Of a DNA stretch of 64,000 nucleotides, positions 13,957 through 22,688 are shown in pieces. Below the pieces are notes generated by a model. The model was not told the origin of the DNA. It made no database searches and was given only the letters and a program-made list of their open reading frames with translations. The translations under genes and the position numbers were made by a program. Position 1 is the first letter of the stretch, and each line of letters begins with the position of its first letter. This stretch comes from a virus. Where the stretch lies: positions 35,214 to 99,213 of the IMG/VR virus record IMGVR_UViG_3300032242_002232; one strand, 5' to 3'.

Positions 13957-14496
13957 TTATCCGGGAAATTTAGATAACCAGATTGTCACAGCTGGTTCTG
14001 AAGAAGACCCGTCGTATGCGTTAGGGCCTACGCCCCAAGATCCGAAGTCATCCCCATGGGAGCTCATATAGTATGCGGCTTGAGCATTTGTAACTGGGTC
14101 GAACAGTTCGGCATCTTTAGTGATACCAAACTTTGCTCTTCGTTCTGATCCTAGGCTTCCTCGCATGTTAATTTGAAAAAGCCCATAAGAATCGTCGCCA
14201 GTTGATGCGTTTCCATTATGGGATAGGGGGTGGCCGTGTGATTCTTTCATAACCACAGCCCAGGCCGTTCTTAGAGACTTTCCTGAAAAACCTACTAACT
14301 TAAGTAGATCTATCAGTTGGGTATCTGAGAGGCTTGTTGCTCCCCGATATTGGTCTAAGCCTGTCTTTACTTGTGTAGTTGCGGTTGATCCGTCATTAAC
14401 GGGACCTGCCGGTTCTGCCGCTAAAGCCGATTGACTTAGGGGAAGTAAAACCGTTAAAGCTAATATGCTTACTTTACGTTTTCCATTAAAATTCAC
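13957..14496 (-). CDS. Secreted lysozyme/transglycosylase-like protein
   Basis: This 179-residue protein has a typical signal peptide (MNFNGKRKVSILALTVLLPL, Ala-rich cleavage near residue 27). The catalytic-type segment TAWAVVMKESHGHP places a Glu at residue 85, followed by SYGLFQINMRG at 103-113, the arrangement of SLT/lysozyme-like muramidases. It is the only leftward gene in this part and has its own promoter region, so it may be expressed apart from the virion genes. It is similar to the C-terminal domain of the tape measure protein (GFSGK...ES.G...SYG.FQI). It could be an exported endolysin or a lysogeny/cell-wall factor. Confidence 0.85.
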   Translation of the reverse strand: MNFNGKRKVSILALTVLLPLSQSALAAEPAGPVNDGSTATTQVKTGLDQYRGATSLSDTQLIDLLKLVGFSGKSLRTAWAVVMKESHGHPLSHNGNASTGDDSYGLFQINMRGSLGSERRAKFGITKDAELFDPVTNAQAAYYMSSHGDDFGSWGVGPNAYDGSSSEPAVTIWLSKFPG

Positions 14497-14614
14497 ACTA
14501 TCTCCTAGGCTAGAGGACCAATCCTGACCATTCTATAACTGTCACTTATAGACTAGCAATTCGGCCTATTTCTACCGAATTCGGTTGCAATCCTTTTCGT
14601 TACATAGATGCGTG

Positions 14615-14636
14615 ATGGCCCAGTTGCCTGGGCCAT
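14615..14636. other. Perfect 9-bp hairpin in a divergent spacer
   Basis: ATGGCCCAG/CTGGGCCAT with a TTGC loop lies between the leftward muramidase gene and the rightward operon starting at 14718. No U-run follows, so it may be an operator-like palindrome or a leader hairpin. The rest of 14497-14717 presumably holds promoters for both directions. Confidence 0.45.
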
Positions 14637-14717
14637 GGATAAACCCTAGCAGTAGTTACAGGGGGTCTGCAACCGTTATTAGGGTGTAAACTTATATTTC
14701 TTTGAAAGGATTAATAC

Positions 14718-15080
14718 ATGGCAAACCCTGCTAAGAAACCAGAACCAACGGTTGATCCAGTGATTAGTGTAACAAAATGTGATATGTGCGACAAAGCCGC
14801 GGACTTTAAGGTCAGCAACCCTAGCGCAAGAGATCAAAACGTATGTAAGGCCCATTTGCCTTGGATCTACAATATTAACTTTTTACCTGAAAACGTATCA
14901 GCACTTAACTCAGCTAACCAAATCTATGCATCCGCACTTAAAGAAAAAGCATCACGATCTGAAGGAGGTTATAGAGTAGATGAGAGTGGAGAGAATTCAG
15001 ACCAAGCAAGCACATCCGGTACCGAGCAAGGTGACAGCCCCAAGGGGACCTTTCCCGCCGGAGATACTGGCGGAAACTAG
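14718..15080 (+). CDS. Unknown protein with CxxC motif
   Basis: This 120-residue protein has KCDMCDKAADF near residue 21 and VCKAHLPW near residue 43: a C-x2-C...C-x2-H pattern that probably binds zinc, similar in plan to the DUF7455-like protein at 9180. The tail is polar and Gly/Ser-rich. The start has a GAAAGGA site. First gene of the packaging operon. Confidence 0.7.
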   Translation: MANPAKKPEPTVDPVISVTKCDMCDKAADFKVSNPSARDQNVCKAHLPWIYNINFLPENVSALNSANQIYASALKEKASRSEGGYRVDESGENSDQASTSGTEQGDSPKGTFPAGDTGGN

Positions 15081-15243
15081 AATAACCCACGACTACGCTC
15101 GTCAAGATGACAGCGGTGGTCAAGACCTTCCTTTAGGAAGCACTGCCCAAAACGATTTTAAACCTACAAGATGGTTTAGCTGCAATGATTGTAAAGTTAT
15201 CGTATCAGAGGCACAACTAGAGACACATACCTGCGGAGACTAA
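14980..15243 (+). CDS. Small protein with C-terminal Cys/His motif
   Basis: The 87-residue product overlaps the previous gene by 101 bp. AGGAGG lies ten bases upstream of the ATG. The C-terminus has SCNDCKVIVSEAQLETHTCG, a C-x2-C-x9-H-x-C arrangement expected to bind zinc. The N-terminal half is Pro-rich and probably disordered. Function unknown. A later start after the overlap is possible. Confidence 0.55.
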   Translation: MRVERIQTKQAHPVPSKVTAPRGPFPPEILAETRITHDYARQDDSGGQDLPLGSTAQNDFKPTRWFSCNDCKVIVSEAQLETHTCGD

Positions 15244-15246
15244 TAA

Positions 15247-15855
15247 ATGGCGGATTCAAGAGCAGATAGGGCGGGAAGATTAGCTCGTCACGCCTTAAAT
15301 CGTTTCTCTGCAAATGATTCTCAACAAGTAGATGCAATACTTAGTCAAGAAGTTCAAAATCAAGTTAGAAAACAAAGGGCCTCATACAATGAAGCCGCTA
15401 CTTTATTTGGAACAACTGAACCCGGGTACACAACAAATGTGATTGATTCTAGGTATGACACCCGACAATACTATGGTGATGGGGCGGATATCATTGAGCC
15501 CGACCTCAATGATTTACATGCACCGGTAGATTTTTCAGGCAAAGATGTGCAGGCACCTACCACTACGGGAAAAATTGATCGTCCAAGAACATTTGCAGCA
15601 GCTTTTGATGAAAATAGGTCTATTTTAACTATCGTATTTAGTACCGGAGTTATATACAACTACTATGATGTTGATAGAGACGAATGGGAAGGGTTTAAGG
15701 GGACAATATCAAAGTGGGAATACATCCGCGATGTTCTTGACCCAAAACCTAGAGGATACGCAAGTACCTCAGATGTGCCACCATTGTTGCAAGCTTATGC
15801 GGCTAGGGCTTACAGAACAAGTCAAATTGCTAAATATCTAAATAAAGGGAAGTAA
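15247..15855 (+). CDS. Unknown protein with KTSC-like domain
   Basis: This 202-residue protein has, around residues 110-165, FDENRSILTIVFSTGVIYNYYDV and WEGF, resembling the KTSC domain (V..v.Yd....L.V.F..G..Y.Y..V). The rest is helical and polar. KTSC domains are found with phage packaging or lysyl-tRNA-related proteins but have no established function here. The start has a GGAG site; the stop overlaps the next start. Confidence 0.65.
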   Translation: MADSRADRAGRLARHALNRFSANDSQQVDAILSQEVQNQVRKQRASYNEAATLFGTTEPGYTTNVIDSRYDTRQYYGDGADIIEPDLNDLHAPVDFSGKDVQAPTTTGKIDRPRTFAAAFDENRSILTIVFSTGVIYNYYDVDRDEWEGFKGTISKWEYIRDVLDPKPRGYASTSDVPPLLQAYAARAYRTSQIAKYLNKGK

Positions 15856-16163
15856 TGGCACGGACACACGACATTGGGTATACATATTGGCATACAATAG
15901 TTTACGGATTAAGGCCAAAAGAATTGTTTGAAAGGGCTGAAAGTCAAGAGATTGAGCGACCTTTTCGTAAAGGACGTGGAATAGCTATTAGACTTCCGTT
16001 TACAAGACTAGGTTTAGTAATTGGTAGATGGAAAGATACTCATTTTGATGAAGGTCAAGCCTTAACTTACGCGGTCAATGGTCGCGGGTTAACTACAAAC
16101 GAGGTAGACTGGGACTACATAAGATATGGGGCAAAGAATGAATCTACGGTTCAAGAAGCGTAA
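15855..16163 (+). CDS. Unknown 102-residue protein
   Basis: I do not recognise this protein. It is mixed in structure with a basic centre (RPFRKGRGIAIRLPFTRLGLVIGRW). It is linked by TAATG to the previous gene. Position just before the terminase makes it one of two candidates for a diverged small terminase subunit, though it lacks a visible helix-turn-helix. Confidence 0.65.
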   Translation: MARTHDIGYTYWHTIVYGLRPKELFERAESQEIERPFRKGRGIAIRLPFTRLGLVIGRWKDTHFDEGQALTYAVNGRGLTTNEVDWDYIRYGAKNESTVQEA

Positions 16164-16380
16164 ATCAATAAAACGTGAGGTATCTCGTGTCCAAAAACGT
16201 ATTCAACTACTTCCGGACCGAGACATAGTAGCTTGGGCTGAAAGCTCTATTTATGACATTGCCAGAAATTTATCTGCTTGGCAAAAGAAACAAGATCAGT
16301 TTTACTTGAATGAAGCCACCTTGGCTGCCGAGGTCTTATATGAGGCACTTGAGACCGTAAAGAGGAGAACTGATGCGTGA
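16138..16380 (+). CDS. Small helical protein before the large terminase
   Basis: The 80-residue product starts at MNLRFKKRKSIK, overlapping the previous gene by 26 bp; a start 12 bp earlier is also possible. It is basic at the N-terminus and otherwise a chain of helices (REVSRVQKRIQLL, IARNLSAWQKKQDQFYL). Its stop overlaps the terminase start. It could be a small terminase subunit or packaging accessory, by position only. Confidence 0.6.
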   Translation: MNLRFKKRKSIKREVSRVQKRIQLLPDRDIVAWAESSIYDIARNLSAWQKKQDQFYLNEATLAAEVLYEALETVKRRTDA

Positions 16381-18058
16381 TGACTTTGAATTTAATGACG
16401 TTGAGCAAGAAGACGATGAAGAATTTGATATTGAATCAATTCTAGAATATGGGGAGGACGATGATGAAGAAGAAGACGAAAATCTTGCTATTGATGATGG
16501 TGATGATGATCCTGACGGTTTTACTCCCCTACACGAAGAAGATCTTGAGAACCAAGATGATGAAATGGATGAGCTTTCTAGAGAATTCGTTGCATCACTT
16601 GTAGAAAAAATTATGTCTTTCATGAAGCTCCTTGTGGGCCATGATCTACACCCATATCAAAAACCTTTAGCCCGTAGAATTATAGAATCCGTTATTATTA
16701 ACGATGGTGAAGAGATAACCGCTCTTGCATCCCGTCAGTCAGGTAAATCAGAGACTGTCGCAGATACTGTGGCAACTTTAATGGTAATTCTCCCAAGACT
16801 AGCAAAAATGTATCCAGACCTACTGGGTAAGTTTCAAGACGGTATCTGGGTTGGTATGTTTGCTCCAGTTCAAGCACAGGCAGAAACTCTTTACTCTAGA
16901 ACTGTATCTCGCTTAACTAGCGAGCACGCACTGGAGATTTTGGGTGACCCTGAAATTGACGATGTTACTGCTAAGTCCCCGGGAGTAACAAGAAACATTA
17001 AACTAAAGCATTCTGGTTCTAGTTTAATGATGATGACAGCTAACCCTAGAGCTAAAATTGAATCTAAGTCATTTCACTTAATGATTATTGATGAGTGTCA
17101 AGAAGCCGATGACTTTATTGTTTCTAAGTCTATTGCCCCTATGGGTGCGTACTACAACGCAACCATGGTAAAGACGGGAACACCTACAACGCATAAAAAC
17201 AACTTCTATAGAGCAATCTCCCTTAACAAAAGAAGACAGGTGGGTAGAAATGGAAAACAAAATCATTTTCAATGGGACTGGAAAGACGTTGCAAAATTTA
17301 ACCCAAACTACGAAAAGTTCATTCGTAAAGAGATGTTACGAGTTGGTGAAGAATCGGATGAGTTTCAACTTTCATACAACTGTAAATGGTTGTTGGAGAG
17401 AGGGATGTTCGTCACATCCTCGATTATGGACGACCTCGGAGATACAAGCCAGGAGATTCAGAAAAGCTACCACGTCTCGCCAGTCGTGGTCGGCATTGAC
17501 CCGGCACGAAAGATGGACTCAACAGTAGTAACTGTTGTTTGGGTTGACTGGGATAGGCCAGATGAGTTTGGTTACTACGACCACAGAATTTTAAACTGGC
17601 TTGAAATCCAAGGCGATGACTGGGAAGAACAGTATTTTCAGATTGTAAACTTTTTAGGTAACTATGACGTCTATGCCGTAGCTATTGACGCCAATGGTGT
17701 TGGTGACGCTGTAGCGCAGCGACTTAAGATGCTTCTACCTAGAGCTGAGGTAATCTCAATTACATCTAGCCCCACTGAGCAATCAAAGCGGTGGAAGCAC
17801 CTTCAGGCTCTTATTCAACGTCAATTGATCTCTTGGCCAGCTCACGCCAAAACACGGCGCCTGCGTACTTGGAAGCGGTTCTATCAACAGATGACTGATG
17901 CCGAAGTTCAATACAAAGGACCTAACTTTTTAGTTGCTGCCCCTGAAGAAGCCCATGCGCACGATGACTTTGTGGACTCATTGTCACTAGCTTGCGCTTT
18001 AACCCAAGAACTAGTAATGCCTACTGTAGAGGTTAGCTCCTCTCCGTTCTTTAAATAA
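16373..18058 (+). CDS. terL: Terminase large subunit
   Basis: This 561-residue packaging motor has the two expected domains. The ATPase has a Walker A variant SRQSGKSE at 120-127 and Walker B LMIIDE at 236-241. The C-terminal RNase H-like nuclease has GIDPARKMDS with Asp376, AIDANG with Asp439 and a HDDFVDSLSLA motif near the end. Unusually, the first 70 residues are extremely acidic (long Asp/Glu runs) before the catalytic core begins. GAGGAG precedes the start. The function is ATP-driven DNA translocation into the prohead and genome cutting. Confidence 0.95.
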   Translation: MRDDFEFNDVEQEDDEEFDIESILEYGEDDDEEEDENLAIDDGDDDPDGFTPLHEEDLENQDDEMDELSREFVASLVEKIMSFMKLLVGHDLHPYQKPLARRIIESVIINDGEEITALASRQSGKSETVADTVATLMVILPRLAKMYPDLLGKFQDGIWVGMFAPVQAQAETLYSRTVSRLTSEHALEILGDPEIDDVTAKSPGVTRNIKLKHSGSSLMMMTANPRAKIESKSFHLMIIDECQEADDFIVSKSIAPMGAYYNATMVKTGTPTTHKNNFYRAISLNKRRQVGRNGKQNHFQWDWKDVAKFNPNYEKFIRKEMLRVGEESDEFQLSYNCKWLLERGMFVTSSIMDDLGDTSQEIQKSYHVSPVVVGIDPARKMDSTVVTVVWVDWDRPDEFGYYDHRILNWLEIQGDDWEEQYFQIVNFLGNYDVYAVAIDANGVGDAVAQRLKMLLPRAEVISITSSPTEQSKRWKHLQALIQRQLISWPAHAKTRRLRTWKRFYQQMTDAEVQYKGPNFLVAAPEEAHAHDDFVDSLSLACALTQELVMPTVEVSSSPFFK

Positions 18059-18141
18059 GCTGCGTTTAGCACAAAAAATACACCGAATGGCATCAGAATT
18101 ACACCTGAGGCCCTCAATCTCAACCCTATAGGAGAAAACAA

Positions 18142-18540
18142 ATGGCAATTGCACCAATCCCAGGATCACCTGAGCGAGTAGGCGCTACCTACGAACGCAA
18201 GATGTCCCCTGCAACACCAGGTCTTCGCGGACCACTTCGCTTTGAAGAAGGCGTAGCAACAGACACAGACGTTCCAAATGAATTCCAAACAGGAATCAAC
18301 CAAGGCTACGATGTAGCGCCAAGTCGTCCTAACCATAACTTGGCAGTACATACAAAGTCAGCAGAAGAAACAATGGGCGAGCGTGCTCACGTTGGTTCAG
18401 CTGCATGGGTAGAAGCACCTACTTATATTTCTGAATATGAGTCAGGTAACTTTTCAGATTACGCGGAAGCGTCATTTGAGGAAGTTAACCGCAGTGGATC
18501 ACGTTACCAGCGCCCTAACCCAGCACGAGTTAACGACTAA
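18142..18540 (+). CDS. Unknown protein, possible head component
   Basis: This 132-residue protein is polar and of low complexity, with no recognised domain. It has a good GGAG site and lies alone between terminase and portal, followed by a hairpin. The Pro/Gly/Asn-rich composition and location suggest a small virion or head-associated protein. That is inference only. Confidence 0.6.
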   Translation: MAIAPIPGSPERVGATYERKMSPATPGLRGPLRFEEGVATDTDVPNEFQTGINQGYDVAPSRPNHNLAVHTKSAEETMGERAHVGSAAWVEAPTYISEYESGNFSDYAEASFEEVNRSGSRYQRPNPARVND

Positions 18541-18561
18541 ATAAGATACACTAAGGCGGTA

Positions 18562-18592
18562 CCCGGTCTTGTACCCCTTCTCCGAGACCGGG
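18562..18592 (+). terminator. Possible terminator
   Basis: CCCGGTCT pairs with AGACCGGG (8 bp) around a 15-base loop, followed by CACCCCTTTCTTATT. The T-run is interrupted, so it may act as a partial terminator or attenuator between 18540 and the portal operon. Confidence 0.5.
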
Positions 18593-18617
18593 CACCCCTT
18601 TCTTATTAGGAGATTAA

Positions 18618-18890
18618 ATGGCTGATAAAGTTCCAATGAACGAACAGCTTTGGAATAGCCTTATGCGTCAAGCTAAGGCTAAATATCCAATTAAAAATCC
18701 TAATGCAAAAACAAGTTTTCCAATTAATGAGTGGGTGTCAAAAGAATACGCAAGACAAGGTGGGCAGTACGTTGAGTCTAAATCTCAAGTGCCACTTAAA
18801 ATGAGAGATCAAAAAGCTCGTGAAGAGACGAAGAAAAAAGCAAAAATTTCAAAAGCAAAACGAGACAAGAAAAGGGCGGGGTTAATCTAA
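18618..18890 (+). CDS. Small basic protein before the portal
   Basis: The 90-residue product begins MADKVPMNEQLWNSLMRQAKAKYP and becomes strongly Lys-rich at the C-terminus (KKKAKISKAKRDKKR). The GGAG site is good. It ends one base before the portal start. Similar small basic proteins are found in this position in other phages, but the role is unknown. Confidence 0.7.
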   Translation: MADKVPMNEQLWNSLMRQAKAKYPIKNPNAKTSFPINEWVSKEYARQGGQYVESKSQVPLKMRDQKAREETKKKAKISKAKRDKKRAGLI

Positions 18891-18891
18891 T

Positions 18892-20604
18892 ATGAGTGTT
18901 GATTTTAGCCCACCGTCGTATAGAGCGGCATCCTCTGATTTAACTATTTCTATTTCCCCACTTGGTCTTGTAGAGCTTGCAGATGAAGAGTTTGAAGTAC
19001 ACGGCCCTAGACTAAATAGATACTCTCTTAACTGGGCAATGTACCTTGGTCACCACTGGCCATATCGTCGTGAAGTTGGCGAAGCACAGATGGTGTACAA
19101 CTATTACCGAGCTTTTTCAGATTACTTAATTAACTTCACTTTTGGTCGCGGAGCATCATTCCGTAGTCCACATGCAACAGAGGCAATTGTTCCGGATATC
19201 CTAAAACGTGTTTGGGAAATTGACAACGACAAAGGCGGAGTTCTTTGGGAGATGGGTCAACAGGGCGGAGTCTCTGGGGACTGTTTTGTTAAGGTAGCTT
19301 ATGAAGAACCTTTTGTAGATCCTGTTGGCCGTAAACATCCCGGTAAGGTTAGAATCCTCCCACTAAACGCATCTTTTTGTTTTCCAGAGTTTCACCCCCA
19401 CGATCGCTCACGCCTTATCCGGTTTAAGCTAAAGTATCGTTTCTGGGGAACTTCCCTAGAGGGCACTCGTCAGGTATATACATATACCGAAATCCTCACA
19501 GATGAACGAATTGAAGAATATATTAACGATGAGCTAATTGACTCTAGACCAAACCCAATTGGGTTAGTACCTATTATTCATATACCAAATGTAAGAATCT
19601 CAGGCTCCCCATGGGGTCTTTCTGATTGTCACGACGTAATTGTGCTTAACCGTCAATATAACGAAGTAGCTACCGACATAGCAGACATCATTAACTACCA
19701 TGCGGCGCCCGTTACAGTAATTACCGGCGCTAAGGCCTCGTCCCTAGAAAAGGGACCTAAAAAGGTCTGGGGCGGTCTTCCTAAAGACGCCCAAGTCTTT
19801 AATCTAGAGGGCGGCGGTGCCGGGCTTACTGGCGCCATGCAATATCTAGAAACAGTAAAACGTTCTATGCATGAGATGATCGGTATTCCTGAATCGGCTT
19901 TGGGCCAAATTCAACCTATCTCAAATACTTCTGGAACAGCGCTTGCTATTCAATTCCAACCATTGATGAATCGTTATCAGCAAAAGTTGGTTCAATATTC
20001 AGAGGGTCTTCGTAGAATTAATGAGCTAGTTCTTATGACCATCGGCTTAAAAGAGCCGGAGATGTTCGTATACAACCCCATGTTTAACGGGCCGATAGCC
20101 AAGGATCAGCTTACACAACTAGACCCTAATGACCCACAAACATATCAGTCTGTGGTTCATTTTCCACAACCACTTCCCCTTGACAAGCTTATTGTTCTTA
20201 ATGAAATTCAGAGTAAGATGCAGCTTAACCTTGAAAGCCGTAAGGGTGCTCTACGTACCCTTGGCGAGGAATTCCCAGCTGAGAAGCTTGAAGAAATTCG
20301 TATAGAGCTTATAGAGGATGCTAAATCAGATGGCGCCCTTAACTTACTTCGATCACAGATTAATGCAGCAATTGCATCATTAACCGGAATCCTTCCAAAG
20401 GATGGCGGAGAGATGCCTCCAGGCGCAGAGCCTGGTGATGGTACCGGCCCAGGACCTTCTGGTCAGCCAGGAGTTATGACTCCTTTTGAGGCCGCAACTA
20501 TCGACGAGATGACTTCCGAACTAGTAACCAAGGCATATGGAACAACGATTCCAAAAAACCGTGGGGTAGATACGGAAGAGAACAAATACCCAGGTAATGG
20601 CTAA
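18892..20604 (+). CDS. Portal protein
   Basis: This 570-residue protein forms the dodecameric portal vertex. Supporting features are the length, the position after terminase and before scaffold/capsid, and portal-like segments: an N-terminal YSLNWAMYLGHHWPYRRE, an alpha/beta core with PLNASFCFPEF, the long helix region (QYNEVATDIADIINYHAAP), ESALGQIQPISNTSGTAL, and a C-terminal helical part ending in a Gly/Pro-rich tail (about 500-530). Confidence 0.9.
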   Translation: MSVDFSPPSYRAASSDLTISISPLGLVELADEEFEVHGPRLNRYSLNWAMYLGHHWPYRREVGEAQMVYNYYRAFSDYLINFTFGRGASFRSPHATEAIVPDILKRVWEIDNDKGGVLWEMGQQGGVSGDCFVKVAYEEPFVDPVGRKHPGKVRILPLNASFCFPEFHPHDRSRLIRFKLKYRFWGTSLEGTRQVYTYTEILTDERIEEYINDELIDSRPNPIGLVPIIHIPNVRISGSPWGLSDCHDVIVLNRQYNEVATDIADIINYHAAPVTVITGAKASSLEKGPKKVWGGLPKDAQVFNLEGGGAGLTGAMQYLETVKRSMHEMIGIPESALGQIQPISNTSGTALAIQFQPLMNRYQQKLVQYSEGLRRINELVLMTIGLKEPEMFVYNPMFNGPIAKDQLTQLDPNDPQTYQSVVHFPQPLPLDKLIVLNEIQSKMQLNLESRKGALRTLGEEFPAEKLEEIRIELIEDAKSDGALNLLRSQINAAIASLTGILPKDGGEMPPGAEPGDGTGPGPSGQPGVMTPFEAATIDEMTSELVTKAYGTTIPKNRGVDTEENKYPGNG

Positions 20605-20722
20605 TAAGTAGTTTAGCCTGACAAAAACCCTTGTATTTGCGACGCTATACACCACCTAAATCAATCCGCAGGTCATCGTGGCACTAATTCGGACAACGAC
20701 CTCTTACACCTAAGGAACAATT

Positions 20723-21490
20723 ATGTCAGAAGAAACATCTGTTGTTGATTCTCCTGTAGCTATGGAAGCTTTTCAAGCTGAAGTTAATGCAGCAGTTGAA
20801 AACACACAAAACGTTACACCCATTCAACCACAGTCTAATAAATCTTATACTGAGATGGATATACAGCGGGCGCGTGAGCAAGAGAAATCTAAGCTCTACC
20901 CTACTATCGATTCACTCAAAGAAGAGGTAAATCTTCTTAAGAAAGACCGTGAAGAACGACTCGCTTTAGCGGAGTTATCTAAAGCCGAGCAAGAAGCTGA
21001 AAACCGTAAAAAGGCCGAAGCTGAGATGGATGTCCGCCAACTCCTTGAAAATAAGGAAAAAGAATGGGCGGAAAAATTAGAAGCCGAACGCTCAGAGCGC
21101 GAAAAGGCATTCCTACTTTTAGATCGTGAGCGTCAGTATTCAGAACTTACTGAGTACCGTAATGCACGACTTCAACAAGAGCAAGACAATATTCTTCCTG
21201 AATTGCTTGATCTTATTACTGGTAACAACCAAGATGAGATTGAAGCCAGCATTTCAGGGCTCAAGGAGCGATCATCTCGTATCCTTGATTCAGCGCAAGC
21301 TGCTACCCAGAGCTTGCGTCGAGAGATGACAGGGACAAGAACTACTTTGCCCCCAACCCTGGAAAATAACTCGGATCAACAACAGTTTACAGCGGACCAA
21401 ATTGCCGCTATGTCGGTTGCTGACTATGCAAAATACCGTTCAAAGCTACTTCCAAATGTAGGTGCGAATGGCAAGGGAATCTTCGGGTAA
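20723..21490 (+). CDS. Capsid scaffolding protein
   Basis: This 255-residue protein has a highly charged coiled coil at about 45-145 (REQEKSKLYPTIDSLKEEVN, KAEAEMDVRQLLENKEKEW) between a polar N-terminus and a short globular C-terminus (ADQIAAMSVADYAKYRSKL). It lies between portal and major capsid protein, where scaffolds are found. The C-terminal end likely contacts the capsid protein. No protease gene lies nearby to remove it. Confidence 0.85.
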   Translation: MSEETSVVDSPVAMEAFQAEVNAAVENTQNVTPIQPQSNKSYTEMDIQRAREQEKSKLYPTIDSLKEEVNLLKKDREERLALAELSKAEQEAENRKKAEAEMDVRQLLENKEKEWAEKLEAERSEREKAFLLLDRERQYSELTEYRNARLQQEQDNILPELLDLITGNNQDEIEASISGLKERSSRILDSAQAATQSLRREMTGTRTTLPPTLENNSDQQQFTADQIAAMSVADYAKYRSKLLPNVGANGKGIFG

Positions 21491-21541
21491 GAAAAAGCAA
21501 TTCAACTTCAATTAATTAATTAACTAAGGAGTAAAACCGAC

Positions 21542-22618
21542 ATGGCATCAGCCGTAACAGGTACCGGCAATCTAGCCGCTGCCCCAACAGCGTATTCTGG
21601 CGCTAACAGCCAGCTTACACAAGCAATTCAGACCATCTGGTCTAAGGAAATTCTATTCCAGTCAATGCCAATTCTACGCTTCGAGCAGTTCGCTGTTAAG
21701 AAGACAGAACTTGGAGTTGCACCTGGTCTCCAGATCAACTTCATGCGTTATAACAACCTCGGATTTGCATCTTCACTCGTTGAAGGTGTCCGTATGTCAA
21801 CAAACGCATTGACAGCACAGCAGTTCTCAATCACTGTTGCTGAGCACGGATACGCAATCGCAGTATCAGAGCTCCTACTTAACGCATCATTTGATGACGT
21901 TATGGCATCAGCTTCACGTCTTCTTGGACGTAACATGGCTCTCTACCTTGATGGCCAGGCTCGTGACACACTTATGGCAGCATCTTCTGTCATCTACGGC
22001 TATGACCGTACAGGTGTTTCAGGAACTAACTCATGGTACGACGCAGGAACAGCAGCAACATCACGTGCAGAGCTCACAGGTACTTCATACCTAACAACAG
22101 CAACCGTTAAGGACGCAGTTGAGACTCTAGCAACCAAGAACATCCCTCGCCTAGGTGAGACATATGTTGCTTTCGTTCACCCTCACCAATCTCGTCGTCT
22201 TCGTGACAACGCAGAATTCATCGAAGTTACAAAGTACGCAGCTCCAGGTAACTTCATGCTCGGTGAAATCGGTCGTCTATACGACACAGTATTCATTGAA
22301 ACAACACAGGTACAGAAGGTAACTAACGGAGCTGGCTCAGGCTACTCTGCAGATACTAACGTAGCTGCATCATCAATCGTTTACCCAACTGGTGGAGGAT
22401 ACACAACACCAGTAACAAAGACAGGTAATGGTAACAAGGATCGTTACTCAGCTATCTTTATTGGTGACAACGCATTTGGTCACGCTATCTCTCTTCCAGT
22501 CGAACTCCGCGATGGCGGTATTCTTGACTTCGGTCGTGAGCATGCGCTTGCTTGGTACGCTATCTACGGTCTCGGTCTTATTACTGACCAGTCTGTATTG
22601 ATCGCAGAAACCAACTAA
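21542..22618 (+). CDS. Major capsid protein (HK97 fold, N4-gp56-like)
   Basis: This 358-residue protein is the shell subunit. It resembles the N4-gp56 family: an early SKEILFQSMPILRFEQFAV, then FSITVAEHGYAIAVSELLL, a helix with RNMALYLDGQARDTL, YVAFVHPHQSRRLRDN, and YDTVFIETTQVQ. Base use is biased toward preferred codons (repeated GCA, ACA, TTC), typical of high expression. AAGGAG precedes the start. A strong hairpin follows its stop. Confidence 0.93.
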   Translation: MASAVTGTGNLAAAPTAYSGANSQLTQAIQTIWSKEILFQSMPILRFEQFAVKKTELGVAPGLQINFMRYNNLGFASSLVEGVRMSTNALTAQQFSITVAEHGYAIAVSELLLNASFDDVMASASRLLGRNMALYLDGQARDTLMAASSVIYGYDRTGVSGTNSWYDAGTAATSRAELTGTSYLTTATVKDAVETLATKNIPRLGETYVAFVHPHQSRRLRDNAEFIEVTKYAAPGNFMLGEIGRLYDTVFIETTQVQKVTNGAGSGYSADTNVAASSIVYPTGGGYTTPVTKTGNGNKDRYSAIFIGDNAFGHAISLPVELRDGGILDFGREHALAWYAIYGLGLITDQSVLIAETN

Positions 22619-22628
22619 TTTAAGTAAG

Positions 22629-22658
22629 GGGAGGCTGGGCTTTAAAATCCAGCCTCCC
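22629..22658 (+). other. 10-bp hairpin after the capsid gene
   Basis: GGGAGGCTGG pairs with CCAGCCTCCC around a 10-base A/T-rich loop, ending 30 bp before the next start. There is no U-run, so it is more likely an mRNA-stabilising or processing hairpin for the capsid transcript than a terminator. Confidence 0.5.
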
Positions 22659-22688
22659 AACACAAACAATCCAAGGAGAATAATAATC

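Noticed and set aside
20605-20722. Promoter before the scaffold gene
   Set aside because: TATACA is present but no -35 at a sensible distance; too weak to list.
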